Source of the DNA: Yinghuangia seranimata
GTDB taxonomy: Bacteria; Actinomycetota; Actinomycetes; Streptomycetales; Streptomycetaceae
Assembly (NCBI RefSeq): GCF_029953285.1
Contig: NZ_JASAOI010000006.1
Coordinates: forward strand, 103,394 to 167,393
Reading direction: 5' to 3'
Length of the DNA stretch: 64,000 nucleotides
The position numbers were made by a program, and so were the translations under genes. The notes beneath the pieces are model-generated. The model did no database searches and was not told where the DNA came from. It was given only the letters and a program-made list of their open reading frames with translations. This document shows, piece after piece, positions 43,434 through 52,433 of the stretch (position 1 is its first letter; each line of letters opens with the position of its first letter).

Positions 43434-44207
43434 ATGGGCGGCATGCGGCACCGGCAGATGCGCCAGCCCCGGCTGGCCGAGATGGTCTCCGACGACCTGC
43501 GCGAGGAGATCCTCGCCGGGCGGCTCCGGCAGGGTGAGAGCCTCCCGCGCCAGGAGGACCTCATGGCGCGGTTCAACGTCAGCGGGCCGTCGGTGCGCGA
43601 GGCGCTGCGGATCCTGGAGACCGAGGGCCTGGTCACCGTCCGGCGCGGGAACGTCGGCGGCGGGACCGTCCACCTGCCGACCTCCGCCCGCGTCGCGTAC
43701 ACGCTCGCACTGGTCCTTGAGGCGGAGCGGGCGCCGCTCGCCGACCTCGGCTCGGCCGTCCTCGAACTCGAGCCGATCTGCGCCGCGTTGTGCGCCGGGC
43801 GGGCCGACCGCGCGGACACCGTCGTGCCCGCGCTGCGCGAGGTCCTCGCCGAACAGCGCGGACTCACCGGCGACACCGCCGCGTTCAACCAGGCCGCGCG
43901 CCGGTTCCACGAAGTGCTCGTCGCCGACTGCGGCAACGCGACGCTCGGCCTCGTCGTCGGCGGCCTCGAACAGGTCTGGTCGCGGCACGAGGAGGAGTGG
44001 GCCCGCGACGCCGCCGCGTCCGGCGCACCGCCTGACCGGGAAGTGTTCGACGCGGGCCTGCGCGACCACGAGAAGCTCGTCGACGCCATCGAGGCCGGCG
44101 ACGCGGCGCGGGCCTCCCGCATCGCCGTCCGGCACCTCGACGCCACACAGCGCTACACGGGCCGCGAGGACGCGGCCCGTCGGGTGCGGTCCCGCCTGGT
44201 GCGCTGA
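43434..44207 (+). CDS. GntR/FadR subfamily transcriptional regulator
   Basis: The 257-residue protein has a winged HTH (about 8-75, LAEMVSDDLREEILAGRLRQGESLPRQEDLMARFNVSGPSVREALRILETEGLVTVRRG) and an FCD ligand domain (about 95-235). FCD metal-binding histidines appear in FHEVLVADCG, RDHEKLVDAIEAGD and AVRHL. FadR/FCD proteins respond to carboxylic acids or acyl-CoA-like ligands. The start is taken at ATG 43434. ATG 43443 is an alternative. It is followed after 42 bases by the thiolase gene and diverges from the SDR gene, so it likely controls both. Confidence 0.9.
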   Translation: MGGMRHRQMRQPRLAEMVSDDLREEILAGRLRQGESLPRQEDLMARFNVSGPSVREALRILETEGLVTVRRGNVGGGTVHLPTSARVAYTLALVLEAERAPLADLGSAVLELEPICAALCAGRADRADTVVPALREVLAEQRGLTGDTAAFNQAARRFHEVLVADCGNATLGLVVGGLEQVWSRHEEEWARDAAASGAPPDREVFDAGLRDHEKLVDAIEAGDAARASRIAVRHLDATQRYTGREDAARRVRSRLVR

Positions 44208-44249
44208 CCCGCGCCCGGCGACCCGCGCCACCGACCACGGGGAGGGCAC

Positions 44250-45458
44250 ATGCGCGAGGCGGTCATATGCGAGCCCCTGCGGACCGCGGTGGGCCGCTAC
44301 GGGGGCGCGTTCCGCGACGTCACCGCCGCGGAGCTGGGCGCCACCGTCGTCCGCGAACTGGTGCGCCGCACCGGCCTGGACCCGGCGTCGGTCGACGACG
44401 TCCTGCTCGGCCAGTGCTACCCGAACGGCGAGGCCCCCGCGATCGGCCGGGTCGTCGCCCTCGACGCGGGCCTGCCGGTGGAGGTCACCGGCATGCAGAT
44501 CGACCGCCGCTGCGGTTCCGGGCTGCAAGCGGTGCTGTACGCGGCGATGCAGGTCGCCGCGGGGGTGAGCGACCGGGTGCTGGCCGGCGGCGTCGAGAGC
44601 ATGAGCCAGACCGCGTTCTACTCGACGCAGATGCGGTGGGGCGCGGGCGGCGACATCGCGCTGCACGACGGGCTGGCGCGCGGCCGGGTGACCGCGGGCG
44701 GGCGGAACTTCCCCGTGCCGGGCGGCATGCTGGAGACCGCCGAGAACCTGCGCCGCGAGTACGGCATCAGCCGGGCCGAGCAGGACGAACTCGCCTACCA
44801 CAGCCACATGCGGGCGGTCGCCGCGCAGAAGACCGGGACGTTCGCGGACGAGATCGTGCCGGTCGCGGTTCCGGGCCGGCGCGGGGCGGTCACGGTCGTC
44901 GACGCCGACGAGCACCCGCGCGCCGACACCACCCTCGAATCCCTGGCCGCGCTCCGGCCGGTGATGCTGCGTCAGGACCCGGACGCGACGGTCACGGCGG
45001 GCAACGCCAGCGGCCAGAACGACGGCGCCGCGGTGTGCCTGGTGACCACGCGCGACGAGGCCGAGCGCCTGGGCGTCCGCCCGTACGCGCGGATCCTGTC
45101 GTGGGCGGTGGCCGGCGTCCCCCCGGCCACGATGGGCATCGGACCGGTCCCGGCCACCGAGAAGGCCCTGGCCCGCGCGGGCCTGACGCTGGCCGACATC
45201 GACCTGATCGAGCTCAACGAGGCGTTCGCGCCCCAGGTGCTCGCCTGCACCCGCGCGTGGGGCATCCGCGAGGCCGACTTCGCCCGCCTGAACGTCAACG
45301 GCTCCGGCATCTCCCTCGGCCATCCTGTGGGCGCCACGGGCGGCCGCATCCTGGCGACCCTGCTGCGCGAAATGCGGCGCCGGGACGCGCGGTACGGCCT
45401 CGAGACGATGTGCATCGGCGGAGGACAGGGCCTGACGGCGGTCTTCGAGCTCCTCTGA
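44250..45458 (+). CDS. Acetyl-CoA C-acyltransferase (thiolase)
   Basis: The 402-residue enzyme has all thiolase residues: nucleophile C88 in DRRCGSGLQAV, H358 in NGSGISLGHPVGATG and proton-donor C388 in METMCIGGGQG-like context. It cleaves 3-ketoacyl-CoA with CoA in beta-oxidation, or the reverse. LIELNEAFAPQVLA is a further family hallmark. The ATG has GGGGAGGG upstream. It follows the GntR gene in an apparent operon and starts the run of CoA-related genes that continues to 61 kb. Confidence 0.94.
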   Translation: MREAVICEPLRTAVGRYGGAFRDVTAAELGATVVRELVRRTGLDPASVDDVLLGQCYPNGEAPAIGRVVALDAGLPVEVTGMQIDRRCGSGLQAVLYAAMQVAAGVSDRVLAGGVESMSQTAFYSTQMRWGAGGDIALHDGLARGRVTAGGRNFPVPGGMLETAENLRREYGISRAEQDELAYHSHMRAVAAQKTGTFADEIVPVAVPGRRGAVTVVDADEHPRADTTLESLAALRPVMLRQDPDATVTAGNASGQNDGAAVCLVTTRDEAERLGVRPYARILSWAVAGVPPATMGIGPVPATEKALARAGLTLADIDLIELNEAFAPQVLACTRAWGIREADFARLNVNGSGISLGHPVGATGGRILATLLREMRRRDARYGLETMCIGGGQGLTAVFELL

Positions 45459-45560
45459 CGCCCGTCTGGATCATTGGCGCCGTACGCGCCAGTATGCGGC
45501 AGCGGTCGTGCCCCGGCGGCGCGGCCGCGCCCGTCCGCGCGACCCTGTGAGGAGAGTCCC

Positions 45561-46472
45561 GTGCCCGCGACGCCCCGTCAGGTCCGGTTCACCAGCCCCG
45601 AGTACGGCACGCGCAACGAGGCCGGCGAGCCGTTGGCGGTCGTCGCCGACCGGTGGGATCCGGAAGGCGCCTCGGCCGGAACCGTCCTGCTGCTGCACGG
45701 CGGAGGCCAGGCGCGCGGGTCGTGGACGCGGTCGGCCGCGGCCCTGGCCGCGCACGGCTGGACGGCGCTCGCGCTGGACCAGCGCGGGCACGGCGACAGC
45801 GACTGGGCGGCCGACGGCGACTACACGATCGACGCCTTCATCGCGGACGTGCGCGCGGTCGCCGCCGAGGTGGTGCGCGAGCAGGGCGCCCCGCCGGTGC
45901 TGGTCGGCGCGTCGCTCGGCGGGTGGGTGGCGCTGCTCGCCGAGGGCGAGCGGCCCGGGACCGCGCGCGGGCTGGCGCTGGTCGACATCACGCACCGGAC
46001 GGAGCGTCAGGGCGTGGACCGGATCCGGGACTTCATGCTCGCCCACCGGGCCGGCTTCGCCGACCTGGACGAGGTCGCGGACGCGCTGCACGCGTACCAG
46101 CCCGGCAAGCCGCGCCAGAGCGACCCGGCGAAGCTGGCCCGCAACGTGCGGAGGCACGCGGACGGCCGGTGGTACTGGCACTGGGACCCGGCGTTCATGG
46201 GCAGCCTCTCGGGCACCTCCGGGCGCGGCCCGGACGTCACCCCCGAGCGGCTCGCGGACGCCGCCCGCAAGGTGGCCGTGCCGACGCTGGTCGTGCGGGG
46301 CCGTCAGTCGGACGTCGTCAGCGAGGACGCGGTGCGCGAGATGCTCGCGCTCATCCCCGGCTCGACGTTCGCGGACGTCGCGGACGCGGGCCACATGGTG
46401 GTCGGCGACGACAACGACGTGTTCACGGGCGCCCTTTCGGCGCTTCTCGACTCCGTCGCCGGCAACGGCTAG
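45561..46472 (+). CDS. Alpha/beta hydrolase
   Basis: The 303-residue hydrolase has the oxyanion region LLLHGGGQARGSW, DQRGHGDSDW, the nucleophile elbow GASLGGW with the catalytic serine, an acid in LVVRGRQSDVV and the histidine in ADAGHMVVG. A lid region with DPAFMGSLSG lies between. It might hydrolyse an ester, a thioester or a C-C bond, and the catabolic setting favours ring-cleavage or acyl-CoA products. GTG 45561 has AGGAGA upstream. A 102-base gap follows thiolase and an 18-base palindrome follows this gene. Confidence 0.88.
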   Translation: MPATPRQVRFTSPEYGTRNEAGEPLAVVADRWDPEGASAGTVLLLHGGGQARGSWTRSAAALAAHGWTALALDQRGHGDSDWAADGDYTIDAFIADVRAVAAEVVREQGAPPVLVGASLGGWVALLAEGERPGTARGLALVDITHRTERQGVDRIRDFMLAHRAGFADLDEVADALHAYQPGKPRQSDPAKLARNVRRHADGRWYWHWDPAFMGSLSGTSGRGPDVTPERLADAARKVAVPTLVVRGRQSDVVSEDAVREMLALIPGSTFADVADAGHMVVGDDNDVFTGALSALLDSVAGNG

Positions 46473-46497
46473 CATCGGCCGCGGCCGCCTATTCTTA

Positions 46498-46515
46498 CTA
46501 TCCTTATAAGGATAG
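46498..46515. promoter_or_regulatory. 18-base perfect palindromic operator, copy 1
   Basis: CTATCCTTATAAGGATAG lies 66 bases upstream of the amidohydrolase gene. A near copy (15 of 18 identical) stands at 52757-52774 before the large catabolic operon. The AT-rich core is conspicuous in this GC-rich DNA. A TetR-type repressor not encoded adjacent is a likely binder. Confidence 0.8.
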
Positions 46516-46580
46516 CGAGCGCAGAGCCAGCACCCGGTGGGCGGCGACGACAGTTCCGCCGATGGACCCGGGAGGCCGTC

Positions 46581-47927
46581 GTGCGCAAAGACGAACTGAT
46601 CCTCATCAGCGTGGACGACCACATCTGCGAGCCCGCCACGATGTTCGACGCACACGTCCCGGCCCGCTACCGCGACCGGGCGCCGCGCGTCGTGGTCCGC
46701 GACGACGGCGTCCAGCAGTGGATGTACGGCGACGCGCGCGGCCGCGACCTCGGCCTCAACGCGGTCGCCGGCAAACCGCCCGAGATGTTCAACATCGACG
46801 CCAACCGCTACGACGAGATGCGGCCCGGCTGCTACGACGTCCACGAACGGGTCCGCGACATGAGCGCCGGCGGCCAGCTCGCCGGCCTCAACTTCCCCAA
46901 CTTCACCGGGTTTTCCGGCCAGGTGCTGTGGCAGGGGCCGGACCGCGCGGTCAACGACGTGATGATCCGCGCCTACAACGACTGGCACGTGGACGAGTGG
47001 TGCGGTGCCTACCCCGAACGCTTCATCCCGTGCGGCATCCTCCCACTCTTCGACGTCGACCACGCCGCCGCCGAACTGCGCAGGCTGGCCGCCAAGGGCG
47101 TGCACGCCGTGACGTTCTCCGAGAACCCCGAGGCGCTGGCGCTGCCCAGCATTCACACCCGCTACTGGGACCCGCTGTTCGCGGCCGCGTGCGACGAGGG
47201 CACCGTCCTGTGCCTGCACGTCGGTTCGTCCTCGCGCCGGGCCCCGTCGTCGACCGACGCGCCCGCGGGCGTCGCCATGACGCTCTCCTCGGTGATGTCG
47301 ACGTTCTCGCTCGTCGAACTCATCTGGGCCGACCTGTGGGGCCGGTTCCCCAACCTGCGGTTCTCGCTCACCGAAGGCGACATCGGCTGGATCCCGTACT
47401 TCCTGTGGCGCGCGGAGCACGTGCGCCGCCGCCACTCCGGCTGGACGAAGGCCACGTTCCCCGACGGCCTCTCCGGCCCCGCCGACGTCTTCCGCAAGCA
47501 CATGCTGTGCTGCTTCATCAGCGACGCCGTCGGCCTCGACCTGATGGACCACTTCAATGCCGACAACGTGTGCTGGGAGTCGGACTACCCGCACTCCGAC
47601 AGCAGTTGGCCCCACGCCCCCGAGGAGCTCGAGCACCTGCTCGGCGGCCTCACCGACGACCTCGTCGACCGGATCACGCACGAAAACGCCATGCGGCACT
47701 ACCGGTTCGACCCGTTCGCCACCCGCCCCCGCGAACACTGCACCGTCGCCGCGCTGCGCGCCGAGGCCAAGGACGTCGACACCGTCACACATGTCGGACG
47801 CGCCGCCGACGAGCGCGACCTCGCCAGCTGGCAACGCATCACCACCGCGGCCGGTCGTCCGGCCGACGGCACCGCGACCCCTGCCACCCCCGCGACCCCT
47901 GCGAACCCGAGGAGCACCGGTACGTGA
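46581..47927 (+). CDS. Amidohydrolase family protein (amidohydrolase_2 / decarboxylase type)
   Basis: The 448-residue TIM-barrel metal enzyme opens with LISVDDHICEPATMFDAHVP, the D-x-H motif of the ACMSD-like amidohydrolase_2 family. Further ligands or active-site residues include LCLHVGSS and ESDYPHSDSSWPH. Family members hydrolyse or decarboxylate aromatic or lipid-derived acids, and homologues occur within actinobacterial steroid and fatty-acid clusters. The C-terminus has an Ala/Thr/Pro-rich tail (ATPATPATPAN). The GTG start has GGGAGG upstream, and the stop overlaps the next gene. Controlled by the upstream palindrome (inference). Confidence 0.88.
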   Translation: MRKDELILISVDDHICEPATMFDAHVPARYRDRAPRVVVRDDGVQQWMYGDARGRDLGLNAVAGKPPEMFNIDANRYDEMRPGCYDVHERVRDMSAGGQLAGLNFPNFTGFSGQVLWQGPDRAVNDVMIRAYNDWHVDEWCGAYPERFIPCGILPLFDVDHAAAELRRLAAKGVHAVTFSENPEALALPSIHTRYWDPLFAAACDEGTVLCLHVGSSSRRAPSSTDAPAGVAMTLSSVMSTFSLVELIWADLWGRFPNLRFSLTEGDIGWIPYFLWRAEHVRRRHSGWTKATFPDGLSGPADVFRKHMLCCFISDAVGLDLMDHFNADNVCWESDYPHSDSSWPHAPEELEHLLGGLTDDLVDRITHENAMRHYRFDPFATRPREHCTVAALRAEAKDVDTVTHVGRAADERDLASWQRITTAAGRPADGTATPATPATPANPRSTGT

Positions 47928-48262
47928 GCGACACCGATTCCCCCGCCGCCATCCGCACGGGCGCCCGGCTGCGCAGCCAGGTCTGCGCCACCGAGGTCAT
48001 CGTCGTCCGCCCGCCCGCGGTGGCCGCGCGCCTCGAACTGACCTGCGGCGGAAGCCCGATGCTCGCCCTCGGCGCGGAGGTCCCCGAGGCCTCCGCGCCC
48101 GATCCGGAGCTGGCCGGCGGCGCGCTGCTGGGCAAGCGCTACACGCTCGCCGACGACGACACCTTCGAACTGCTCGTCACCAAGGCCGGCGCGGGCACGC
48201 TCGCCAACGTCCGCGACCCGCTGGTCCTCAAAGAGGCGAAGGCGCTCCCGGCGAGCGACTGA
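47924..48262 (+). CDS. Small conserved-looking protein translated with the amidohydrolase, unassigned
   Basis: The 112-residue product has no signal peptide or membrane helix. It reads RLRSQVCATEVIVVRPPAVAARLELTCGGSPMLA, then GGALLGKRYTLADDDTFELLVTKAGAGTLA. The two cysteines, spaced about 27 residues apart, and the beta-rich pattern suggest a small barrel or metal-binding fold. The GTG start overlaps the amidohydrolase stop (GTGA), so the two are probably made together. It may be a subunit or chaperone of that enzyme. I do not recognise a named family with confidence. Confidence 0.7.
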   Translation: MSDTDSPAAIRTGARLRSQVCATEVIVVRPPAVAARLELTCGGSPMLALGAEVPEASAPDPELAGGALLGKRYTLADDDTFELLVTKAGAGTLANVRDPLVLKEAKALPASD

Positions 48263-48332
48263 GCGACGACCGTCCTTACATCCCAGGGACGTTGCCGCTC
48301 TTCGTCGCAGCGCCGGAAGCGCCTTCGCGGGG

Positions 48333-48362
48333 GCACGGGAGGCTTCCCCAAGCCTCCCGTGC
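48333..48362. terminator. Bidirectional hairpin terminator
   Basis: GCACGGGAGGCTT (48333-48345) pairs perfectly with 48350-48362 around the loop CCCC, between the convergent small-protein and beta-propeller genes. Confidence 0.85.
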
Positions 48363-48390
48363 CGGGCAGGGCCGAGCCGGACCCGATGGC

Positions 48391-50784
48391 TCAGCCGAAC
48401 GACACCCACGCCTTCTGGGACAGGTCGCCCAGGGCGTTGACCATCACGCCGGACCGCGACACCGTCCACAGCTCGTCGCCGACCACCACCGAGCGGCGGA
48501 TCACCCCGCCGTTCGGGTGGCTGATCCGGCCGGCCTCGGTGAAGGAGCCGCCTTGCAGCCGCAGTACGAGCGCCTGGGCGCCGAACGTGGGCGCGAACGT
48601 CTGCGCCCCGGGCGGCGTCGCGGTGCCGTACGGCGACGTCAGCGGGATCACGAGCGTCCCGGTGGCCGGCCAGTACAGGAACGCGTGCGGGTCCATCTCT
48701 GCCTCGGAACTCCCCATCTGCACGCTGTAGTTAGCGATGCGTCGCGGGTCGGCGAGGTTGTGGACGTCGAACAGCGAGACCTGCGTGCCGGTACGGCGCC
48801 CGGAGTCGGTCGCGTCCTGGCCGACGCCGATCAGCTGCCCGTTGTCGATCGGGTGCAGGTAGGCCGAGTACCCGTTGATCTTCAGCTGGCCGAGCACCTT
48901 CGGCGCGGCCGGGTTGCTCAGGTCGAGCGTGTACAGCGGGTCGGTCTGGCGGAACGTCACCACGTACCCGACCGGGCCGACGAACCGCACGGCGTAGATG
49001 CGTTCGCCCTGACCGAGACCGCCGGCGCGGCCCAACGGCACGAGGTCGGCGTTCTTCTGCCCGAGCACGGTGACCGCGCTCTCGGTGTGCGGCGCGCCCG
49101 ACGCCACGGACGAGTTCGGTGCGGCCGCGTCCTTGCCGCCGCCGACGCTGCCCGTCGAACCGTTCGGCCGCGCCGGATCGGCGAAGTTCTGCGGGTAGGT
49201 CGTGGAGGTGGTGGCCACCCGCAGGTTGCCGTTGAACTCCGACAGCGAGTACTGGTTCAGCAGCGTGCCCGGCACGTCGCCCGACGCGGCGAAGCGCGGT
49301 GCGCCGGTGCCGGTGGTGTCGAACTTGTAGACCGCGGTGCGGGACTGCACGGTCGGCGCCATCGCCCGGTCGCTCGGTCCACCCTTGGCGGCGTCGGGCT
49401 TCGGGGGTGTGACGGGGTAGTAGTCGGCCGCCACGTACAGGCTGTTCGGCGTCCCGTAGACCGTGTCGGCGTCGGCGGCGAGCCCGACCGGGTGCCCGGT
49501 GTCCAGGTCGCGGGACAGGTCGAAGGTCAGCACCGACAGCGTCGACGTGCCGGTGTGCCCGGACGCGCCCGGGTCGGTGTCGGGACGGCTGACCGCGCCG
49601 CAGTCGAGCAGGCGGCCGGACGAGCGGTGGTCGCCGTTCTTCAACGTGTAGCCGGGCAGCCAGTCGTCGACGGTCGTGTTCTGCAGGGCCTTGCGGTACT
49701 TGCCCTCGTTGTCCTTGGTGCTGCCGGACCAGTCGATCGTGGGACCGCCGGGCGTCGAGCGGACCACGACCCGAGCGGTGCCGCCGACCTGACGGGCGTC
49801 CAGGAAGCCGCCCTCGACGGTGAGTTCGCCGAGCACCTTCGGCGTGCCGGACAGGTCGACGAGGATCAGTTTGGAGCTGTTGACCGGGAGCGAGTCGGTG
49901 TCGGTGGAGGTGGACCCGGAGCCCGACGAGCCGCCGGTCGAACCGCCCTTGGGCGCGGCGGCACCGGTGCCGGCGGGCATCGGCATGGGCACCGGGGGCA
50001 GCGTCTTGCCGCCGTCGTAGATCCCGCTGCCGATGATCACGAGGGCGCGGTCGCCGGAGATCAGCATGTCGGTGGTGCCGACGTTCGGCAGTGTCAGCGC
50101 GCCGGTCTGCTGGTGCGTGGCGGCGTCGATGACCCGCAGCTTCTCGTCGGCGACGGTGACGACGCGGCGGCCGTCGGTCTTGACGATGTCGGGCTCGTCG
50201 ACGCCCTGTTCGTGCGTGTTGGTGTTCGAGTGGTCGGGCGCGGACGTCGGCGCGGTCCCGCCGTTCGGCGCGGCGGGCGCGGCGGGCGCGGCGACGGCAC
50301 CCGACTTGCTCTCGCTCCCGGCCTGCCCCGGCCCGGACCCGCCGGTCAGCCCGGGCGGCGCCGCGGCGCCGGTGGCGCTCCGCATGCCGGACCCGTCGGC
50401 GGCCGGGCCGGGTGCCGGGGCGATGGCGGGCGCGCCGTCCTCCAACGTGTACATCCACGGCCGGGGCGCGGCGGCCAGCGCGGCCGCCTGGTAGTCCTTG
50501 AGCAGCGCGTCGCACGAGTCGAACCGGCTCAGCGTCAGCATCTTGGCCCGCACCGCAGCGGCCGTACCGGTCACCCCGTCGGCGGGCGCCACAACACGGG
50601 CCGGGTCGTGGTCGATGACCGGCGGCTTGCCGGACGAGGACGAGGTACAGCCGGTGGCGACCAGCCCCGCGGCCAGCAACACCCCGGCGACGGCCCGGCC
50701 GCGCAGCGGTCCGAGCGAGAGAGAAGACCGGGCCCCCGGGGCGTGCGGCCCGGCCGGTCCGAGGTTGCCGTCGTCGATTCGCAT
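48391..50784 (-). CDS. Secreted beta-propeller lipoprotein (Beta_propel family)
   Basis: The 797-residue protein has a signal peptide with lipobox VATGC (C46). An Ala/Gly/Pro/Ser-rich linker follows, then the Beta_propel domain (about 150-797), recognisable from NTNTHEQGVDEPDIVKTDG, RVVTVADEKLRVID, SGDRALVIIGSG and, near the end, VYAVRFVGPVGYVVTFRQTDPLYTLDLSNPAAPKVLGQL and PHAFLYWPATGTLVIPLTS. It should sit on the outer face of the membrane. The role of the family is not known. The reading frame stays open far upstream through a 14-base repeat array, encoding a repetitive Arg/Ala/Glu string, but the signal peptide and first sensible ATG put the start at 50784. Confidence 0.88.
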   Translation of the reverse strand: MRIDDGNLGPAGPHAPGARSSLSLGPLRGRAVAGVLLAAGLVATGCTSSSSGKPPVIDHDPARVVAPADGVTGTAAAVRAKMLTLSRFDSCDALLKDYQAAALAAAPRPWMYTLEDGAPAIAPAPGPAADGSGMRSATGAAAPPGLTGGSGPGQAGSESKSGAVAAPAAPAAPNGGTAPTSAPDHSNTNTHEQGVDEPDIVKTDGRRVVTVADEKLRVIDAATHQQTGALTLPNVGTTDMLISGDRALVIIGSGIYDGGKTLPPVPMPMPAGTGAAAPKGGSTGGSSGSGSTSTDTDSLPVNSSKLILVDLSGTPKVLGELTVEGGFLDARQVGGTARVVVRSTPGGPTIDWSGSTKDNEGKYRKALQNTTVDDWLPGYTLKNGDHRSSGRLLDCGAVSRPDTDPGASGHTGTSTLSVLTFDLSRDLDTGHPVGLAADADTVYGTPNSLYVAADYYPVTPPKPDAAKGGPSDRAMAPTVQSRTAVYKFDTTGTGAPRFAASGDVPGTLLNQYSLSEFNGNLRVATTSTTYPQNFADPARPNGSTGSVGGGKDAAAPNSSVASGAPHTESAVTVLGQKNADLVPLGRAGGLGQGERIYAVRFVGPVGYVVTFRQTDPLYTLDLSNPAAPKVLGQLKINGYSAYLHPIDNGQLIGVGQDATDSGRRTGTQVSLFDVHNLADPRRIANYSVQMGSSEAEMDPHAFLYWPATGTLVIPLTSPYGTATPPGAQTFAPTFGAQALVLRLQGGSFTEAGRISHPNGGVIRRSVVVGDELWTVSRSGVMVNALGDLSQKAWVSFG

Positions 50785-51149
50785 GACGGTCTGACGGGAC
50801 GGCACCGGATCCGGTTCCCACCCCCCGAGCACGATTCCCGACGAGGGTCCTGCTTCTGCTTCTGCTTCTGCTTCCGCGCTCTCGCGCTCTCCCGCGTCCG
50901 CTCTCCCGCGTCCGCGCTTCCGCGTCCGCGCTTCCGCGTCCGCGCTTCCGCGTCCGCGCTTCCGCGTCCGCGCTTCCGCGTCCGCGCTTCCGCGTCCGCG
51001 CTTCCGCGTCCGCGCTTCCGCGTCCGCGCTTCCGCGTCCGCGCTTCCGCGTCCGCGCTTCCGCGTCCGCGCTTCCGCGTCCGCGCTTCCGCGCGGAGCGC
51101 GCGGCGGCGTGATTGCTCCTTCCCCGTGCCAGCCCGACAAGGAGTGCCC
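50785..51149. repeat. Low-complexity divergent intergenic region with a 13 x 14-base tandem array
   Basis: These 365 bases separate the divergent beta-propeller and acyl-CoA dehydrogenase genes. TGCTTC occurs four times in a row at 50851-50874. A degenerate CGCTCTC-rich transition follows. Thirteen identical, uninterrupted copies of CGCGTCCGCGCTTC then fill 50907-51088. Because 14 is not a multiple of 3, one frame repeats every 42 bases, which explains artificial long reading frames. The ACAD ribosome site AAGGA is at 51139-51143. Perfect identity of the copies implies recent expansion. Confidence 0.9.
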
Positions 51150-52286
51150 ATGACCACACCCACCGTCGAGGAGCGCGACCAGCTGCGCGGCACCGTTCGG
51201 GGTTTCCTCGCTGAGTACTCCCGGGAGGCCGACGTGCGGCGGGTCATGGTGTCGGAGACCGGGTACGACGTCGGGGTGTGGCGGCTGATGGTCGGTCAGC
51301 TCGGGCTCACCGCGCTCGGGTTGCCCGAGGCGTACGGCGGGGTCGGGACGCTCGTCGAGGCCGGGGTCGTGTGCGAGGAGGCCGGGCGGGTGCTGCTTTG
51401 TGCGCCGTATCTCGCGGGCCTGACCGCTGGTCAGGCGCTGGTCGCGGCCGGGGATGCCGAGGCGTGCGCCGACCTCGTGCCCGGGATCGCGGACGGCTCC
51501 ACCGTCGCGACCCTCGCGGTCGCCGAGGCCGGCGGACGCTGGCGCACCGGGGGCCGGTACGCGACCACGGCCCGTCCCGGCGGCCCCGGCGGCCGGTGGC
51601 TGCTGTCCGGCGCGAAGTGGTTCGTGGTCGACGGCATGGCGGCCGATCTGCTGCTCGTCGCCGCCGAAACCCGCGACGGCGCGGCGTTGTTCGTTGTTGA
51701 GGGCGACGCGGTCGGTGTGACCCGGCGTCCGCTGGCCTGTCTGGACCTGACCCGCCGCCAGGCCCGCGTCGACTTCGCGGACACCCCTGCGCGCCCGATC
51801 GTCGCCGTCCGCCCCGACCCCGTCGGCGCCGCGCTGGACCGGGCCGCGGCGCTGCTCGCCGCCGAACAGCTCGGCGGCATCCGGCGCGTCCTCGACGGCA
51901 CCGTCGAATACGCCCGCACGCGGGTCCAGTTCGGCCGACCGATCGGCTCGTTCCAGGCCGTCAAGCACCGTCTCGCCGACCTGCTCGTCGTTGCCGAATC
52001 CGCCCACTCCGCAGCCTACGCCGCGCTGCGCGCGGACCCCGGCGACGGCGACCCCGCCCTGACCGCCGCCCTCGCCCAGGCGTACTGCGCCGACGCCTAC
52101 GTTCACGTCGCCGAGCAGGCCGTCCAGCTGCACGGCGGCATCGGCTTCACCTGGGAGCACTGGGCGCACCTCTACCTCAAGCGGGCCCGTTCGACGCGCG
52201 AGCTGTTCGACCCGCCGGCCGCCCACCGCGAGCGCATGGCCGCGCTGCTCACCGCGCCGGACGGGGAGTTGGCCACGAACGCGTGA
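51150..52286 (+). CDS. Acyl-CoA dehydrogenase, small catabolic type
   Basis: The 378-residue FAD enzyme has the N-terminal helical domain (MVGQLGLTALGLPEAYGGVGTLVEAGVVCEEAGRVL), a beta domain (WLLSGAKWFVVDGMAADLLLVAA) and a C-terminal helical domain (TRVQFGRPIGSFQAVKHRLADL, QAVQLHGGIGFTWEHWAHLYLKRA). The form resembles one subunit of the heteromeric ACADs used in steroid and aromatic side-chain degradation, which pair with a second ACAD. A partner may be the second ACAD gene at 54.9 kb. ATG 51150 with AAGGA upstream is preferred to an in-frame upstream start. Its promoter region contains the 14-base tandem array. Confidence 0.92.
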   Translation: MTTPTVEERDQLRGTVRGFLAEYSREADVRRVMVSETGYDVGVWRLMVGQLGLTALGLPEAYGGVGTLVEAGVVCEEAGRVLLCAPYLAGLTAGQALVAAGDAEACADLVPGIADGSTVATLAVAEAGGRWRTGGRYATTARPGGPGGRWLLSGAKWFVVDGMAADLLLVAAETRDGAALFVVEGDAVGVTRRPLACLDLTRRQARVDFADTPARPIVAVRPDPVGAALDRAAALLAAEQLGGIRRVLDGTVEYARTRVQFGRPIGSFQAVKHRLADLLVVAESAHSAAYAALRADPGDGDPALTAALAQAYCADAYVHVAEQAVQLHGGIGFTWEHWAHLYLKRARSTRELFDPPAAHRERMAALLTAPDGELATNA

Positions 52287-52433
52287 CGGTCCCGCATCCG
52301 TTCGTGAGGGGCTGTTGTCGGACACCCTGGCGCACCGCCACCCTTGAGTCCCGCCGCGCGAGCGAACCATCCCGGTTCAGGGCGAATGCTGCGGGAACAG
52401 GTCATACAGGACCGGCGAAACGGGGGCTGCGTC

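Noticed and set aside
50907..51088. CRISPR-like array
   Set aside because: The 14-base units are contiguous with no unique spacers and no cas genes are near, so it is a simple tandem repeat.
50785..51159. N-terminal extension of the beta-propeller lipoprotein through the 14-base array
   Set aside because: The extension encodes only a repeated Arg/Ala/Glu/Asp string from the minisatellite and would bury the signal peptide and lipobox that follow.
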